A DNA stretch of 64,000 nt from Bradyrhizobium sp. C9 (lineage in GTDB: Bacteria; Pseudomonadota; Alphaproteobacteria; Rhizobiales; Xanthobacteraceae): the NCBI RefSeq assembly GCF_002532045.1, contig NZ_NWTG01000002.1:539710-603709 (forward strand), written 5' to 3'. Shown piece by piece: positions 46,269-56,247 of this stretch. The translations under genes were made by a program, and so were the position numbers. The stretch's first letter is position 1; each line of letters begins with the position of its first letter. Below the pieces are notes generated by a model that ran no database searches, was not told where the DNA came from, and worked only from the letters and a program-made list of their open reading frames with translations.

Positions 46269-47123
46269 ATGGCCGAGCTCGAGGCCCCCGTCGCATTCGA
46301 CTTCGCGCGGCGCCCGCCGTCGCCGCGCATGGCAGGCCTGATTGTCGGGATGACCGGCTACCGCGAGACGGCGGCGGGCCGCTTCTTCCACCGCCAGACC
46401 GCTCCGCTGATCGTGCCGTTGATCATCAGCTTCGGCTCGCCCTATCTGATCGCGCTCGCGCGTCAGCCTGGACCATCCGACCGTCAGCTCAGCTTCACGG
46501 CCGGACTGCACGCCGGCCCCGTCAACATCGAGTCCGACGGCTGCGCCGAATCCGTGCAGGTGGATTTCACGCCGCTCGGCGCCTATCGCTTCTTCGGCGG
46601 CGCCATTGCCGAGCTCACCGGTCGCATGGTCGATCTTGGCGATGTGCTGGGCCGCGATGGGCGGCGGCTGCGCGAGCAGATCGGCGCCGTACCGTGCTGG
46701 CGGCGCCGCTTCGACCTGATCGAGGATTTCGTGCTTCGCCGCCTCGGCCGCGGACCGTCTGACGAAGTCGCGTTCGCTTATCGAATGTTGGCGCGGTCGG
46801 GCGGCACCGCCAGGATCACGGCGATCGCTTCGGAGATCGGTTGGAGCCGCAAACACCTCGCCGGCCGGTTTCGCTCAGAGCTTGGCCTCGCGCCCAAGGC
46901 GGTGGCGCGCATGATGCGCTTTCACCGGGCTTGCCGGCTTGCGCAGGCTGGCACAGCCGACGGCTGGGCCGCGATCGCTGCGGAGAGCGGCTACGCCGAT
47001 CAAGCCCATCTCGCGCGCGAGTTCGTCGAGTTTGCCGGGGAATCACCGACCGCCTGGGCGCGTCGCCTGACGCTGACCGACAGCCGGCTCTCGCATTCCG
47101 GCGAGCTGCTGGCCGACTGGTAA
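46269..47123 (+). CDS. AraC-family transcriptional regulator
   Basis: This 284-residue regulator has an N-terminal ligand-type domain (about 1-165, unusual in containing FTPLGAYRFFG and LGDVLGRDG) and a C-terminal AraC double HTH (about 190-275). The HTH includes ARITAIASEIGWSRKHLAGRFRSELGLAPKAVARMMRF and YADQAHLAREFVEFAGESPTAW. The N-terminal part resembles DUF6597-type regulators annotated as helix-turn-helix domain-containing. It starts 20 bp after the nicotinamidase gene, so it may control it or simply share its transcript. Confidence 0.88.
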   Translation: MAELEAPVAFDFARRPPSPRMAGLIVGMTGYRETAAGRFFHRQTAPLIVPLIISFGSPYLIALARQPGPSDRQLSFTAGLHAGPVNIESDGCAESVQVDFTPLGAYRFFGGAIAELTGRMVDLGDVLGRDGRRLREQIGAVPCWRRRFDLIEDFVLRRLGRGPSDEVAFAYRMLARSGGTARITAIASEIGWSRKHLAGRFRSELGLAPKAVARMMRFHRACRLAQAGTADGWAAIAAESGYADQAHLAREFVEFAGESPTAWARRLTLTDSRLSHSGELLADW

Positions 47124-47191
47124 CAAACCTTCAAGCCGAAACCGGATTGCCTCGTGCAGAGTGGCGCCATCAGCCAAGCAGGTGAGCCACC

Positions 47192-47617
47192 ATGACACAC
47201 GACATCGAACCGCCCCGCATCTACCCGACGCTGCGCTGCAAGGACGCCGAGGCGATGATCGTCTGGCTCAAGACCGTGATCGGATTCACCGAGCAAGTGG
47301 TCTACCGCGACGGTGGCATGATCCACCACGCCGAGCTCGCCTACGGTTCCTCGATGCTGATGCTGGGCCAGGGCCGCGACGATGCCTATGGCAGGCTGGT
47401 CGGCGATGCCGCCGGCCGCCGCACCGATTCAATCTACATCGCGGTCGACGATCCGGACGCCCTGCATGCAAAGGCCTGCGCGGCGGGTGCCACGATCGAA
47501 ATGGAACTCCGTGACACCGACTATGGCAGCCGCGATTTCGCCTGCCGTGACCCGGAAGGAAATCTCTGGAGCTTCGGCACCTATTGGCCGAAAGCGCATG
47601 AGAAGCCGCTGCCGTGA
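47192..47617 (+). CDS. VOC-family (glyoxalase-like) protein
   Basis: This 141-residue vicinal-oxygen-chelate fold protein is of the YkcA/PhnB-like type. Two beta-alpha-beta-beta-beta modules are visible: RIYPTLRCKDAEAMIVWLKTVIGF with EQVVYRDGGMIHHAELAYGSSMLML, then SIYIAVDDPDALHAKACAAGA with YGSRDFACRDPEGNLWSFGTY. The closing DPEGNxWxFG is a family hallmark. Possible roles are metal-dependent lyase, antibiotic binding or isomerase; none is specified by context. It is convergent with grpE. Confidence 0.88.
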   Translation: MTHDIEPPRIYPTLRCKDAEAMIVWLKTVIGFTEQVVYRDGGMIHHAELAYGSSMLMLGQGRDDAYGRLVGDAAGRRTDSIYIAVDDPDALHAKACAAGATIEMELRDTDYGSRDFACRDPEGNLWSFGTYWPKAHEKPLP

Positions 47618-47654
47618 ACCGACAGCAGCCGCCTCAGGGCCGGCGTCGCAGCGA

Positions 47655-48260
47655 TCAGACCGTGATGTCGGCGCTCGGTGCCGCCTTGGCGCCGCCCTTG
47701 GAGACGCCGACCAGCGCCGGACGCAGGATGCGCTCGCCGATCATGTAGCCGGCCTGCACGACCTGCACCACCGTGCCCGACGGCACCGAGGTGTCCGGCA
47801 CCTCGAACATCGCCTGCTGGAAGTTCGGATCGAACTTCTCGCCGATCGGATCGAACTTCTTGACGCCGTTCTTCTCCAGCGCGTTGAGCAGCGACCGCTC
47901 GGTCAGCTCGACGCCTTCGATCAGCGCCTTCAGGCCGGGATCGGCGGATTCCTTGGTTTCGGCCGGCACGGCATCGATCGCGCGCTGCAGATTGTCGGCG
48001 ATATCGAGCACGTCGCGGGCGAAGCCGGTGATGCCATAGGTTTTGGCGTCGGCAACCTCGCGGCGGGTGCGCTGGCGGAGGTTCTCCATCTCGGCCAGCG
48101 TGCGCAGCGTGCGATCCTTCGCCTCGGCGAGTTCCTTGGTCAGCGCCTCGGCCGACCCCACCTCGGGATCGTCAGGCATGATGTAGGGCTTCGAGACCAC
48201 GGGTTCACCCGTCGGCGCCGAATTCTCGGTGTTGTCATTGGCCCGGTTCGGATCGGTCAT
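47655..48260 (-). CDS. grpE: nucleotide exchange factor GrpE
   Basis: This 201-residue ADP/ATP exchange factor for DnaK has a long N-terminal coiled coil (about 40-100, [29 protein letters not shown]) and a C-terminal beta domain. Key motifs are [16 protein letters not shown] and the GrpE signature ([27 protein letters not shown]). ATG 48260 has AAGG 7 nt upstream; the frame is open to 48293. It lies downstream of hrcA on the same strand, separated by about 160 bp. Confidence 0.97.
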   Translation of the reverse strand: MTDPNRANDNTENSAPTGEPVVSKPYIMPDDPEVGSAEALTKELAEAKDRTLRTLAEMENLRQRTRREVADAKTYGITGFARDVLDIADNLQRAIDAVPAETKESADPGLKALIEGVELTERSLLNALEKNGVKKFDPIGEKFDPNFQQAMFEVPDTSVPSGTVVQVVQAGYMIGERILRPALVGVSKGGAKAAPSADITV

Positions 48261-48422
48261 GGCTTGCCTTCTCGAAAACTCGCGTCGGTTCAAATCTTGG
48301 GGATTGCTGCCCGGGATATCGTGCTTTGAGCGGCGAAAATCAAGCGCAACATACCGTTTAGGGCCAGCGCACCTCCACTTCGCGTCAACATATCGGTCAA
48401 ATGAAACCGAATTTCGCTGCGC

Positions 48423-49511
48423 TTAGCCACCCAGCATCTTGCTGACGATGCGCGCGGCATAATCCACGGTCGGGATCACCCGCGCATAGTTCAGCCGCGT
48501 CGGTCCGATCACGCCGAGCACGCCGACTATCCGACCCTGGGCGTCGCCATAGGGCGCGATGATGGTCGAGGAACCCGACAGCGAGAACAGCTTGTTCTCC
48601 GAGCCGATGAAGATCCGCACACCCTCGCCGCGCTCGGCGCGGCCGAGCAGATCGATCACACCGCGCTTGGTCTCGAGATCGTCGAACAGCGACTTGATGC
48701 GCTCGAGGTCGTCCAGCGCATGCAGATCCTCGAGCAGATTGGCGTGACCGCGCACGATCAGCTGGCGGTCCTCGTTTGCGCCGCCGGACCAGCTCGCGAT
48801 GCCGGCCGCGACGACCTTCTGTGTGAGCTGATCGAGCTCGGCGCGGTTCTGCGTCAATGCCGTCTCGAGCTCGAGCCGCGCTTCGGCGAGTGTCCGGCCA
48901 CGGATCCGCGCATTGAGGAAATTGGTCGCCTCCGTCAGGGCCGAGGACGGCACGCCCGGCGGCAGCGCCAGCACCCGGTTTTCGACCTGGCCGTCTTCGC
49001 CGACCAGCACGACCAGCGCTTTCTCGGGCTCCAGCCGCACGAATTCGATGTGCTTCAGCCGCGCATTCGACTTCTGCGTCAGCACCACCGCTGCGGCGCG
49101 GGTCAGCCCCGACAGCCGCGTCAACGCTTCGCCAAGCGCTGCCTCGACCGATTGCGCACGATCGACCGCCGCGAGCTGGGTCTGGATCGATTGCCGCTCG
49201 GCCTCGGTGAGGTCGCCGACCTGCATCAGGGCGTCGACGAAGAAACGCAGGCCGAGTTCGGTCGGCAGCCGTCCGGCCGAGGTGTGCGGCGCATAGATCA
49301 GGCCGAGCTGCTCGAGATCCGACATCACATTGCGGACCGAGGCCGGCGACAGCGGTAATGCGATCAGGCGCGAGATGTTGCGCGAACCGACCGGCTCGCC
49401 GGTCGCAAGATAGCTTTCGACGATTTGACGAAAAATGTCGCGCGACCGCTCGTTGAGCTGGGCGAGCCCGGCATGCGGGGCGATCAGGCCTATCGGATCG
49501 TGGTGCGTCAC
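48423..49511 (-). CDS. hrcA: heat-inducible transcription repressor HrcA
   Basis: This 362-residue repressor binds CIRCE elements (typically at groESL) and is itself reactivated by GroEL. It has an N-terminal winged helix ([27 protein letters not shown]) followed by [42 protein letters not shown], and a GAF-like middle and C-terminal region ending [22 protein letters not shown]. The start is set at GTG 49511 (VTHHDPIGL), because AAGGA lies 7 nt upstream, rather than GTG 49526, which has no site. It is divergent from rph. Confidence 0.96.
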   Translation of the reverse strand: MTHHDPIGLIAPHAGLAQLNERSRDIFRQIVESYLATGEPVGSRNISRLIALPLSPASVRNVMSDLEQLGLIYAPHTSAGRLPTELGLRFFVDALMQVGDLTEAERQSIQTQLAAVDRAQSVEAALGEALTRLSGLTRAAAVVLTQKSNARLKHIEFVRLEPEKALVVLVGEDGQVENRVLALPPGVPSSALTEATNFLNARIRGRTLAEARLELETALTQNRAELDQLTQKVVAAGIASWSGGANEDRQLIVRGHANLLEDLHALDDLERIKSLFDDLETKRGVIDLLGRAERGEGVRIFIGSENKLFSLSGSSTIIAPYGDAQGRIVGVLGVIGPTRLNYARVIPTVDYAARIVSKMLGG

Positions 49512-49706
49512 ACTCCAGTCCTTCACAATTGCTGTCTAATTTGTCGCTCCCGGAGGCCGGTGACAAGCATCCATTCGGTCCCCTGGCACCCGGGCCATTC
49601 CGCGGCCAAAACCCTTGCCACCCCCTTGCCAAAACCCTTGCCGCTGCCGCTTCCCCCTCCTACAAGCACGCCCAACCCTATCTCTCGGAATTCTGGAGGA
49701 TTTCCA

Positions 49707-50420
49707 ATGCGGCCAAGCCGCCGTGCGCCCGATGAACTGCGTCCCGTGTCGCTGGAACGCGGCGTCGTCAAATATGCCGAGGGTTCCTGCATGGTGAAGT
49801 TCGGCGACACCCATGTGCTGGTGACCGCCACGCTGGAAGAGCGGTTACCGCCGTGGCTGAAGGGCCAGGGCCGCGGCTGGGTCACCGCCGAATACGGCAT
49901 GCTGCCACGCGCCACCCTGGAACGCACCCGCCGCGAGGCCTCGGCCGGCAAGCAGGGCGGCCGCACGGTCGAGATCCAGCGGCTGATCGGCCGCTCGCTG
50001 CGCGCCGCCGTCGACCTCGAGGCGCTCGGCGAACGCCAGATCACGGTCGATTGCGACGTCATCCAGGCCGACGGCGGCACCCGCACCGCCTCGATCACCG
50101 GTGCCTGGGTGGCGCTGGCCGACTGCATCAACTGGATGAAGACCCGCAACATGCTGAAGGCCAACGTGCTGCGCGACAACGTGGCGGCGATCTCCTGCGG
50201 CATCTATCAGGGCACGCCGGTGCTCGATCTCGACTATGCCGAGGATTCCGAGGCCGACACCGACGCCAATTTCGTGATGACTGGCGACGGCCGCATCATC
50301 GAGGTGCAGGGCACCGCCGAGAAGACGCCGTTTTCGCAGGACGAGTTCCTGGCGCTGATGGCACTGGCGCGCAAAGGTGTCGCGCGTCTGGTCGACTTGC
50401 AAAAGATCGCGGTGGCGTAG
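49707..50420 (+). CDS. rph: ribonuclease PH
   Basis: This 237-residue phosphorolytic 3'-5' exoribonuclease trims tRNA 3' ends. The N-terminus is [19 protein letters not shown]. The RNase PH core includes [48 protein letters not shown] segments and [19 protein letters not shown] (phosphate-binding region). Length equals the usual 238. ATG 49707 has GGAGGA 7 nt upstream. It starts an operon with rdgB (11 bp downstream) and hemW (overlapping). Confidence 0.97.
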   Translation: MRPSRRAPDELRPVSLERGVVKYAEGSCMVKFGDTHVLVTATLEERLPPWLKGQGRGWVTAEYGMLPRATLERTRREASAGKQGGRTVEIQRLIGRSLRAAVDLEALGERQITVDCDVIQADGGTRTASITGAWVALADCINWMKTRNMLKANVLRDNVAAISCGIYQGTPVLDLDYAEDSEADTDANFVMTGDGRIIEVQGTAEKTPFSQDEFLALMALARKGVARLVDLQKIAVA

Positions 50421-50431
50421 TCAGATTGGCC

Positions 50432-51067
50432 ATGCATCGCCGAATCACCGGAAGGCTCGTCATCGCCACCCATAATCCCGGCAAGCTTGCCGAGATGCGG
50501 GAACTGCTGGCGCCGCACGGCGTCGAGGCGGTGTCGGCCGGCGAGCTCGGTCTCGCCGAGCCCGAGGAGACCGGTGACAGCTTCCAGGCCAACGCCGCGA
50601 TCAAGGCCATCGCGGCGGCGAAGGCGACGGGACTGCCGGCCTTCGCCGACGATTCCGGCCTCGCGGTCGACGCGCTCGACGGCGCGCCCGGAATCTACTC
50701 GGCGCGCTGGGCCGGCGAAGGCAAGGATTTCATGGCGGCGATGACGCGGATCGAACGCCTGCTGCAGGAGCGCGGCGCCACCGCGCCGGAGCAGCGCAAG
50801 GCGCACTTCGTCTCGGCGTTGTGCGTGGCCTGGCCGGACGATCACCTCGAAGAGGTCGAGGCCCGCGCCGACGGAACCCTGGTCTGGCCGCCGCGCGGCA
50901 CCGCCGGATTCGGCTATGATCCGGCGTTCCTGCCCGACGGTTACACACGGACCTTTGGCGAGATGAGCAGCATCGAGAAGCACGGCCTGCCGCCGCTCGG
51001 ACTCGGCCTGTCGCATCGCGCCCGCGCCTTCGTGAAGCTCGCGGAGATCTGCCTTGAGCCACGCTGA
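50432..51067 (+). CDS. rdgB: dITP/XTP pyrophosphatase (RdgB/HAM1)
   Basis: This 211-residue housecleaning enzyme hydrolyses dITP, ITP and XTP to monophosphates, keeping deaminated purines out of DNA. Signatures are [27 protein letters not shown] (metal-binding Asp pair), [23 protein letters not shown] and GLSHRARAF. The last 14 bp overlap hemW, pointing to coupled translation in rph-rdgB-hemW. ATG 50432 is 11 bp past the rph stop; no strong ribosome site is visible. Confidence 0.96.
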   Translation: MHRRITGRLVIATHNPGKLAEMRELLAPHGVEAVSAGELGLAEPEETGDSFQANAAIKAIAAAKATGLPAFADDSGLAVDALDGAPGIYSARWAGEGKDFMAAMTRIERLLQERGATAPEQRKAHFVSALCVAWPDDHLEEVEARADGTLVWPPRGTAGFGYDPAFLPDGYTRTFGEMSSIEKHGLPPLGLGLSHRARAFVKLAEICLEPR

Positions 51068-52211
51068 ACGAGAAGCTTTCGGCGTCTACGTGCACTGGCC
51101 GTTCTGCCTGTCGAAATGCCCGTATTGCGATTTCAACAGCCACGTCCGGCATGCGCCGATCGACGAGACACGCTTCGTGCGCGCGTTCGCCCGCGAGATC
51201 GAGACCACGGCCGCGCGGGTGCCGGGACGCGAAGTGTCCTCGATCTTCCTCGGCGGCGGCACGCCGTCGCTGATGCAACCGCAGACCGTCGGCGCCGTGC
51301 TCGACGCGATCGGCAAGCATTGGCAGGTGGCGCGCGACGTCGAGGTCACGCTCGAGGCCAATCCGACCAGCGTCGAGGCGACGCGCTTCCGCGGCTATCG
51401 CGCGGCCGGCGTCAATCGTGTTTCGCTCGGCGTGCAGGCGCTGGACGATGCGTCGCTGAAGGCATTGGGACGCCTGCACACCGCGCGCGAGGCGCTCGAC
51501 GCGGTTGCGATCGCACGAAGCGCGTTCGACCGTTACTCGTTCGACCTGATCTACGCCCGGCCCGACCAGACGCCGCAGATGTGGGCGGACGAATTGAAGC
51601 AGGCGATCTCGGAAGCGGCCGAACACCTGTCGCTCTATCAGCTCACGATCGAGGAAGGCACGCCGTTCTTCGGATTGCATGCCGCCGGCAAATTGCAGAC
51701 CCCGGATGAAGCGACCGCGCGCGCGCTCTACGACGTGACGCAGGAGGTCTGCGCCCGCGAGGGACTGCCGGCCTACGAGATCTCCAACCACGCCCGCGCC
51801 GGCGCCGAGTGCAAGCACAACCTCGTCTATTGGCGCGGCGAGGAATATGCCGGCATCGGCCCCGGCGCGCATGGCCGGCTCGACATCGATGGTGTCAGGC
51901 ACGCGACCGCGACCGAGCGGCGCCCCGAGGCCTGGCTGTTGAACGTCGAGGAACGCGGCCATGGCGTCATCACCGATGACAGCCTCAACAGCGAAGAGCG
52001 CGCCGACGAATTTCTCCTGATGGGGCTGCGGCTTGCCGAAGGCATCGATCCCACGCGCTATGCGAAGCTCTCCGGCCGCAAGCTCGATCCGCACCGGATC
52101 GCGATGCTGCGCGAGGAAGGCGCCATCGCCGTCGATGCCGATGGACGGCTGCGCGTGACCAAGTCGGGATTCCCGGTGCTCGACGCGGTCGTTGCGGATC
52201 TCGCCGCCTAA
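51054..52211 (+). CDS. hemW: radical SAM protein HemW
   Basis: This 385-residue HemN-related radical SAM protein is reported to act as a haem chaperone rather than a coproporphyrinogen oxidase. The [4Fe-4S]/SAM motif is [10 protein letters not shown] (CxxxCxxC), preceded by FGVYVHWPF. The SAM-contact segments are LGGGTPSLM and [12 protein letters not shown], and [20 protein letters not shown] is typical of HemW. The start is TTG 51054 within the rdgB 3' end; ATG codons inside would lose the Cys motif. No Cys needed by true HemN is seen upstream of the cluster. Confidence 0.93.
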   Translation: MSHAEREAFGVYVHWPFCLSKCPYCDFNSHVRHAPIDETRFVRAFAREIETTAARVPGREVSSIFLGGGTPSLMQPQTVGAVLDAIGKHWQVARDVEVTLEANPTSVEATRFRGYRAAGVNRVSLGVQALDDASLKALGRLHTAREALDAVAIARSAFDRYSFDLIYARPDQTPQMWADELKQAISEAAEHLSLYQLTIEEGTPFFGLHAAGKLQTPDEATARALYDVTQEVCAREGLPAYEISNHARAGAECKHNLVYWRGEEYAGIGPGAHGRLDIDGVRHATATERRPEAWLLNVEERGHGVITDDSLNSEERADEFLLMGLRLAEGIDPTRYAKLSGRKLDPHRIAMLREEGAIAVDADGRLRVTKSGFPVLDAVVADLAA

Positions 52212-52287
52212 ATATCGAAAACAACCCCATTCAAAGTAGCCGGCGGGTGCCGGTGTTCGGCAAGGCAGCTCGACCGCCTGACGAAAA

Positions 52288-53502
52288 CTAGGCGCCAAAA
52301 CTCTTCGGCGAACCCGCAACCGCCGTGCCGCCGCCCGAGGCCACCTTCATGACCGCAAGGCCGCGCTCGTTGGTGCCGTCGGACCGGAAGCGGAACAGGC
52401 CGTCGATGCCGGCAAAGCCGGACGGGTTGGTCAGCGTCTCCGGCGCGAAGCGTTGCGCGCCCTGGGTGCGTGCCAGCGCCGCCATCAGTGCGACAGCGTC
52501 ATAGGCAAGCGTTGCGGTGCGCACCGGCTCGCCGCCGAACTTGGCGCGATAGCGGCCGGCGAAGCCGCGGAAGCCGGACGGATCGGGCGCGGCGTAGAGG
52601 CCGCCTTGCAGGACCGGGCTCGCGAACACCCGCGGATTGTCCCACAGTCCGGTGCCGAGCAACTGGATGTTACGCAGATTGGCACCCGCCGCGGTCAGCG
52701 CATCGGCGGTCGCGACCACCGAATCGCCGTCGTCGGCAAGCAGCAGCGCATCGGCTTGGCCGAGCGCCTGGGCCACGGTCCGCGCCGGCGTCGCACGGTC
52801 GGCGCCGTATTTCTCGAAGGCGACGACGCGGCCGTTCTTGCGGCCGACCGCCTGCTTGAACGCGGCCTCGACCACGTTGCCATAGGCATTGTCCGGCACC
52901 ATCGCGGCGAACGAGCGTTTTCCGATCCCGGCGGAATAGTCGACAATCCGATTGATGTCGGACTCCGGCAGGAAACTCAGGAGATAGACGCCGTGGCCGG
53001 CGACGCTCGAATCGGTCGAGAATGCGATCACCGAGGTGCCGCGCGGCCGCGTCAGTTGCGCGGTGGCCGGCACCGAGCCTGCGAACAACGGTCCCAGAAT
53101 GATCTCGGCGCCTTCGGACAGCGCCTGCTGGGTGCCCTGCGCGGCACCCTGCGGGCTGCCGCCATCGTCCTTGATCAGGAGCTGGATGTTCGGGTTTTGA
53201 AATTCCGCGAGCGCCATTTCGGCGGCGTTGCGCATCGACTGCGCGGCGAGCCCGGCATTGCCGGAAGCCGACAGCGGCAAAATCAATCCAATTTTGACCT
53301 GCCCGGTGCCGACCGCCTGCGGCTGCTGCGGCGGGCCGGCTGGACCGGCTTCCTGGTTGCCGCCGAACGGGCTGGAAAACTGGCTCAAGCTCTGCTGGAC
53401 GCTGGAACAGGCGCTCAGCAACGGCGCGCCCACGAGCAGACCGAGCGCGGTTCGCCGGGTCGTGCCCGACGGCGGGAACGTGCGGTGATGCGGGCCTGCC
53501 AT
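52288..53502 (-). CDS. LpoA-like penicillin-binding protein activator lipoprotein
   Basis: This 404-residue periplasmic-binding-protein-fold lipoprotein has a signal peptide with RR (TTRRTALGLLVGAPLL) and a lipobox LLSAC, so it is lipid-anchored at about Cys32. The mature part has a Gln/Pro/Ala-rich linker (to about 65) and then a type I PBP/LivJ-like domain (VKIGLILPLSASGNAGLAAQSMRNAAEMAL, FAAMVPDNAYGNVVEAAF). Alphaproteobacterial homologues are annotated as PBP activator or ABC transporter substrate-binding protein. With no transporter genes nearby, a peptidoglycan-related role is preferred. It is divergent from rsmI. Confidence 0.82.
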   Translation of the reverse strand: MAGPHHRTFPPSGTTRRTALGLLVGAPLLSACSSVQQSLSQFSSPFGGNQEAGPAGPPQQPQAVGTGQVKIGLILPLSASGNAGLAAQSMRNAAEMALAEFQNPNIQLLIKDDGGSPQGAAQGTQQALSEGAEIILGPLFAGSVPATAQLTRPRGTSVIAFSTDSSVAGHGVYLLSFLPESDINRIVDYSAGIGKRSFAAMVPDNAYGNVVEAAFKQAVGRKNGRVVAFEKYGADRATPARTVAQALGQADALLLADDGDSVVATADALTAAGANLRNIQLLGTGLWDNPRVFASPVLQGGLYAAPDPSGFRGFAGRYRAKFGGEPVRTATLAYDAVALMAALARTQGAQRFAPETLTNPSGFAGIDGLFRFRSDGTNERGLAVMKVASGGGTAVAGSPKSFGA

Positions 53503-53711
53503 CGTCTCTCTTCTCTTGACCGACCAGGATCGGCCAGGACTCCATCCAGCTCTGATGAGGCGGGTGGATTTGGGCATATTGTCGGCGAATAGTTAACTAA
53601 AACAAAAGGATTATGGCCCCGCGGCGCCCTTCCCGCGGCCTCCATTTCCCTCCCCTCAGGCGGCCTTCCGTCACCGCCATTTGCGGATGTGGCGCAAGCG
53701 CCGCCGTCCCG

Positions 53712-53748
53712 CTAGAGCCTATATCCACTTCGCTCGAAAACGCTCTAG
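53712..53748. repeat. short family D repeat abutting rsmI
   Basis: This is a 37-bp element bounded by CTAGAGC and GCTCTAG, with the internal TATCCACTTCGCTCGAAAACG shared with 61430-61536. It ends 9 nt before the rsmI ATG, so it forms the 5' leader of that gene. Confidence 0.8.
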
Positions 53749-53757
53749 ATTGCCATT

Positions 53758-54711
53758 ATGCGCGCAAAAGCCAGTTCCCTCCACCATTCGGACGCCACGA
53801 CGGGTGCTGCGGCCAAAACCTTTTCGATCGGCGGCCAACAGCTGACTGCACCGAAGGCCAGGCCCGGGCTGCATCTGGTGGCGACCCCGATCGGCAACCT
53901 CGCCGACATCACCCTGCGCGCGCTGGAGACGCTGGCCGGTGTCGACGTCATCGCCTGCGAGGACACCCGAATTACGCGCCGGCTGACCGAGCGTTACGCG
54001 ATCACCGCCGAGCTGGCGCTCTACCACGAGCATAATGCGGCCCAGGCCCGGCCCAAGATCCTCGAGCGGCTGGCACAAGGCGCTGCGATCGCGCTGGTTT
54101 CCGACGCCGGCACGCCGCTGATCTCGGATCCCGGCTTCAAGCTGGTGCGCGAGGTCTGCGCCGCCGGGCATGCCGTTATCGCGGTGCCCGGGCCGTCGTC
54201 GGTGCTGACGGCGCTGTCGGTTGCGGCGCTGCCGACCGACCGCTTCTTCTTCGAGGGATTCTTGCCGGCCAAGGAGCACGCTCGCCGCGCGCGGCTCACT
54301 GAGCTGGCGCGGATCGATTCGACGCTCGTGATGTTCGAATCCGGCAATCGGGTGCAGGACACGCTGCGCGACCTCGCGACGATCATGGCTGGACGCGATG
54401 CGGCGATCTGCCGCGAGCTGACCAAGCTGCACGAGGAGGTCAAGCGCGCGCCGGTCGCCGAGCTTGCGGCAGGCGCGGAAGCGCTGGAGACCCGCGGCGA
54501 GTTCGTGCTCGTGATCGGGCCGCCGGCCGATGATGCCGGGGTGATGGATGAGAATTCGCTCGACGACCTCCTGCGCGCGCAGCTCGCCCGCGGCAGCGTC
54601 AAGGATGCGGTGGCCCATGCGGTCGAGCTGTCGGGCCGGCCGCGCCGCGAGGTCTACGCCCGCGCCCTCGAGCTCGCGAAGACCATCGGGGACGCCGATG
54701 GCGAAGACTGA
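53758..54711 (+). CDS. rsmI: 16S rRNA (cytidine(1402)-2'-O)-methyltransferase
   Basis: This 317-residue SAM-dependent enzyme of the tetrapyrrole-methylase fold methylates C1402 in the 16S decoding centre. Signatures are [46 protein letters not shown] and [28 protein letters not shown]. The N-terminal 30 residues are an extension beyond the conserved start region, so ATG 53758 is the only codon with reasonable support. The gene begins just after a repeat element. yraN overlaps its end by 14 bp. Confidence 0.95.
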   Translation: MRAKASSLHHSDATTGAAAKTFSIGGQQLTAPKARPGLHLVATPIGNLADITLRALETLAGVDVIACEDTRITRRLTERYAITAELALYHEHNAAQARPKILERLAQGAAIALVSDAGTPLISDPGFKLVREVCAAGHAVIAVPGPSSVLTALSVAALPTDRFFFEGFLPAKEHARRARLTELARIDSTLVMFESGNRVQDTLRDLATIMAGRDAAICRELTKLHEEVKRAPVAELAAGAEALETRGEFVLVIGPPADDAGVMDENSLDDLLRAQLARGSVKDAVAHAVELSGRPRREVYARALELAKTIGDADGED

Positions 54712-55081
54712 CAGCGCGTCCCCTGAACGGGTCGCCGCATTCCGCACCGGCATCTCGGCCGAAAGCCGCGCCGCGGCCCTCCTGATCGCCAAGGGCTATC
54801 GCATCCTGGCAAGACGCTTCCGCACCCCCTATGGCGAGATCGACCTGGTGGTGCGGCGGCGCAATCTGCTCGCCTTCGTCGAGGTCAAGGCCCGTGCCAG
54901 CCTCGACGACGCCGCCTATGCGGTGACGCCGCGCCAGCAGCAGCGCATTGTCAATGCCGCCAAGGCCTGGCTGATGGCGCATCCCGAACATGCCGAATTT
55001 GATCTCAGATTCGACGCCGTGCTGATTGCGCCGAAGAGCCTGCCGCGCCATCTGTTAGCGGCATTCGACGCAAGCCCTTAA
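54698..55081 (+). CDS. YraN family protein (UPF0102), predicted nuclease fold
   Basis: This 127-residue UPF0102/YraN protein has the restriction-endonuclease-like core. GEIDLV (Glu47, Asp49) and FVEVKAR (Glu62, Lys64) give the E-x-D...E-x-K pattern, with [22 protein letters not shown] before it. A Holliday-junction-resolvase-like role has been suggested for this family but is not proven. It overlaps rsmI by 14 bp, an arrangement conserved in many bacteria, and gshB follows 29 bp later. Confidence 0.9.
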   Translation: MAKTDSASPERVAAFRTGISAESRAAALLIAKGYRILARRFRTPYGEIDLVVRRRNLLAFVEVKARASLDDAAYAVTPRQQQRIVNAAKAWLMAHPEHAEFDLRFDAVLIAPKSLPRHLLAAFDASP

Positions 55082-55110
55082 AGTTACCTCAGACCTCGCG
55101 GGACACGCTT

Positions 55111-56058
55111 ATGAAATTGAAGATCGCCGTCCAGATGGATCCCATCGCGCGCATCAACATCCGCGGCGATTCGACCTTTGCTCTGCTGCTCGAGGCGCAG
55201 AAGCGCGGCCACGGCATTTCCTACTACACGCCCGACAGACTGTCGCTGCGTGGCGAGGAGCTGGTGGCGCCAGTGCAGCCGCTCACCGTGCGCGACGAGG
55301 TCGGCGATCACTTCACGCTGGGCGAGCCGAAACCCGAGGCCCTCAACGGCTTCGACGTCGTGCTGCTGCGGCAGGACCCGCCGTTCGACCTCGCCTACAT
55401 CACCTCGACGCACTTCTTGGAACGCATCCATCCGAAGACGCTGGTCGTCAACGATCCGGCCAGCGTGCGCAACGCGCCAGAAAAGCTGTTCGTGATGAAT
55501 TTCCCGCAGCTGATGCCGCCGACCCTGATCTCGCGCGACCTCGACGAGATCAACGCGTTCCGCGACCAGCATGGCGCCGTCGTCATGAAGCCGTTGCACG
55601 GCCATGGCGGCGCCGCGGTGTTCCGCGTGATGCCGCAGGACATGAATTTCGGCTCGCTGTTCGATATGTTCTCGGTCACCTTCAGGGAGCCCTGGGTGAT
55701 CCAGCGCTTCCTCCCCGAGGTGAAGCACGGCGACAAGCGCATCATCCTGGTGGACGGCGAATTCGCCGGCGCCGTCAACCGCGTGCCGGCGGCGGACGAT
55801 CTGCGCTCCAACATGGTGCGCGGCGGCGCGGCCAAGGCGACCGAGCTCTCGGATCGCGAGCGCGAAATCTGCGCGACGCTTGGACCTGCGCTGCGCGAAC
55901 GCGGCCTGCTGTTCGTCGGCATCGACGTGATCGACGGCAATTTGACCGAGATCAACGTCACCTCGCCGACCGGTATCCGCGCCATTCAGCGGCTCAACGG
56001 CCCGGATGTCGCAGCGATGATCTGGGATACCATCGAGAAGAAGCGCGCCGCGAAATAA
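55111..56058 (+). CDS. gshB: glutathione synthetase
   Basis: This 315-residue ATP-grasp enzyme joins gamma-glutamylcysteine and glycine to form glutathione. The N-terminal domain is [30 protein letters not shown]. The ATP-grasp part includes [19 protein letters not shown] (P-loop-like glycine-rich lid), [24 protein letters not shown] and the metal site [19 protein letters not shown]. Length equals the E. coli enzyme (316). It is last in the rsmI-yraN-gshB run. Confidence 0.97.
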   Translation: MKLKIAVQMDPIARINIRGDSTFALLLEAQKRGHGISYYTPDRLSLRGEELVAPVQPLTVRDEVGDHFTLGEPKPEALNGFDVVLLRQDPPFDLAYITSTHFLERIHPKTLVVNDPASVRNAPEKLFVMNFPQLMPPTLISRDLDEINAFRDQHGAVVMKPLHGHGGAAVFRVMPQDMNFGSLFDMFSVTFREPWVIQRFLPEVKHGDKRIILVDGEFAGAVNRVPAADDLRSNMVRGGAAKATELSDREREICATLGPALRERGLLFVGIDVIDGNLTEINVTSPTGIRAIQRLNGPDVAAMIWDTIEKKRAAK

Positions 56059-56247
56059 TCTTCCTCCCTTGTGCGCTGCACATGCAGGTTGAACTCTAAC
56101 CAGAGTTCGACCGCGCACCCGTTCGCCTTATTCTTCTTGCCAGCTTGCGCAGGCGAAGGCAGCATCCTCTTGCCTGCGTCAGGTCAAGCGGCGGGCCAAC
56201 GCGGGCGACAACGCGAAAACATCATAAAAATTGTGGAGGAAGACGTT

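Noticed and set aside
45321..47123. 600-residue AraC-type fusion through the nicotinamidase gene
   Set aside because: The first 316 residues are the shadow of pncA in another frame. The regulator starts at ATG 46269.
49512..49706. sigma-32 or CIRCE site upstream of hrcA or rph
   Set aside because: CTTG words are present, but no CYTATNT at the right spacing and no TTAGCACTC inverted repeat was found on either strand.
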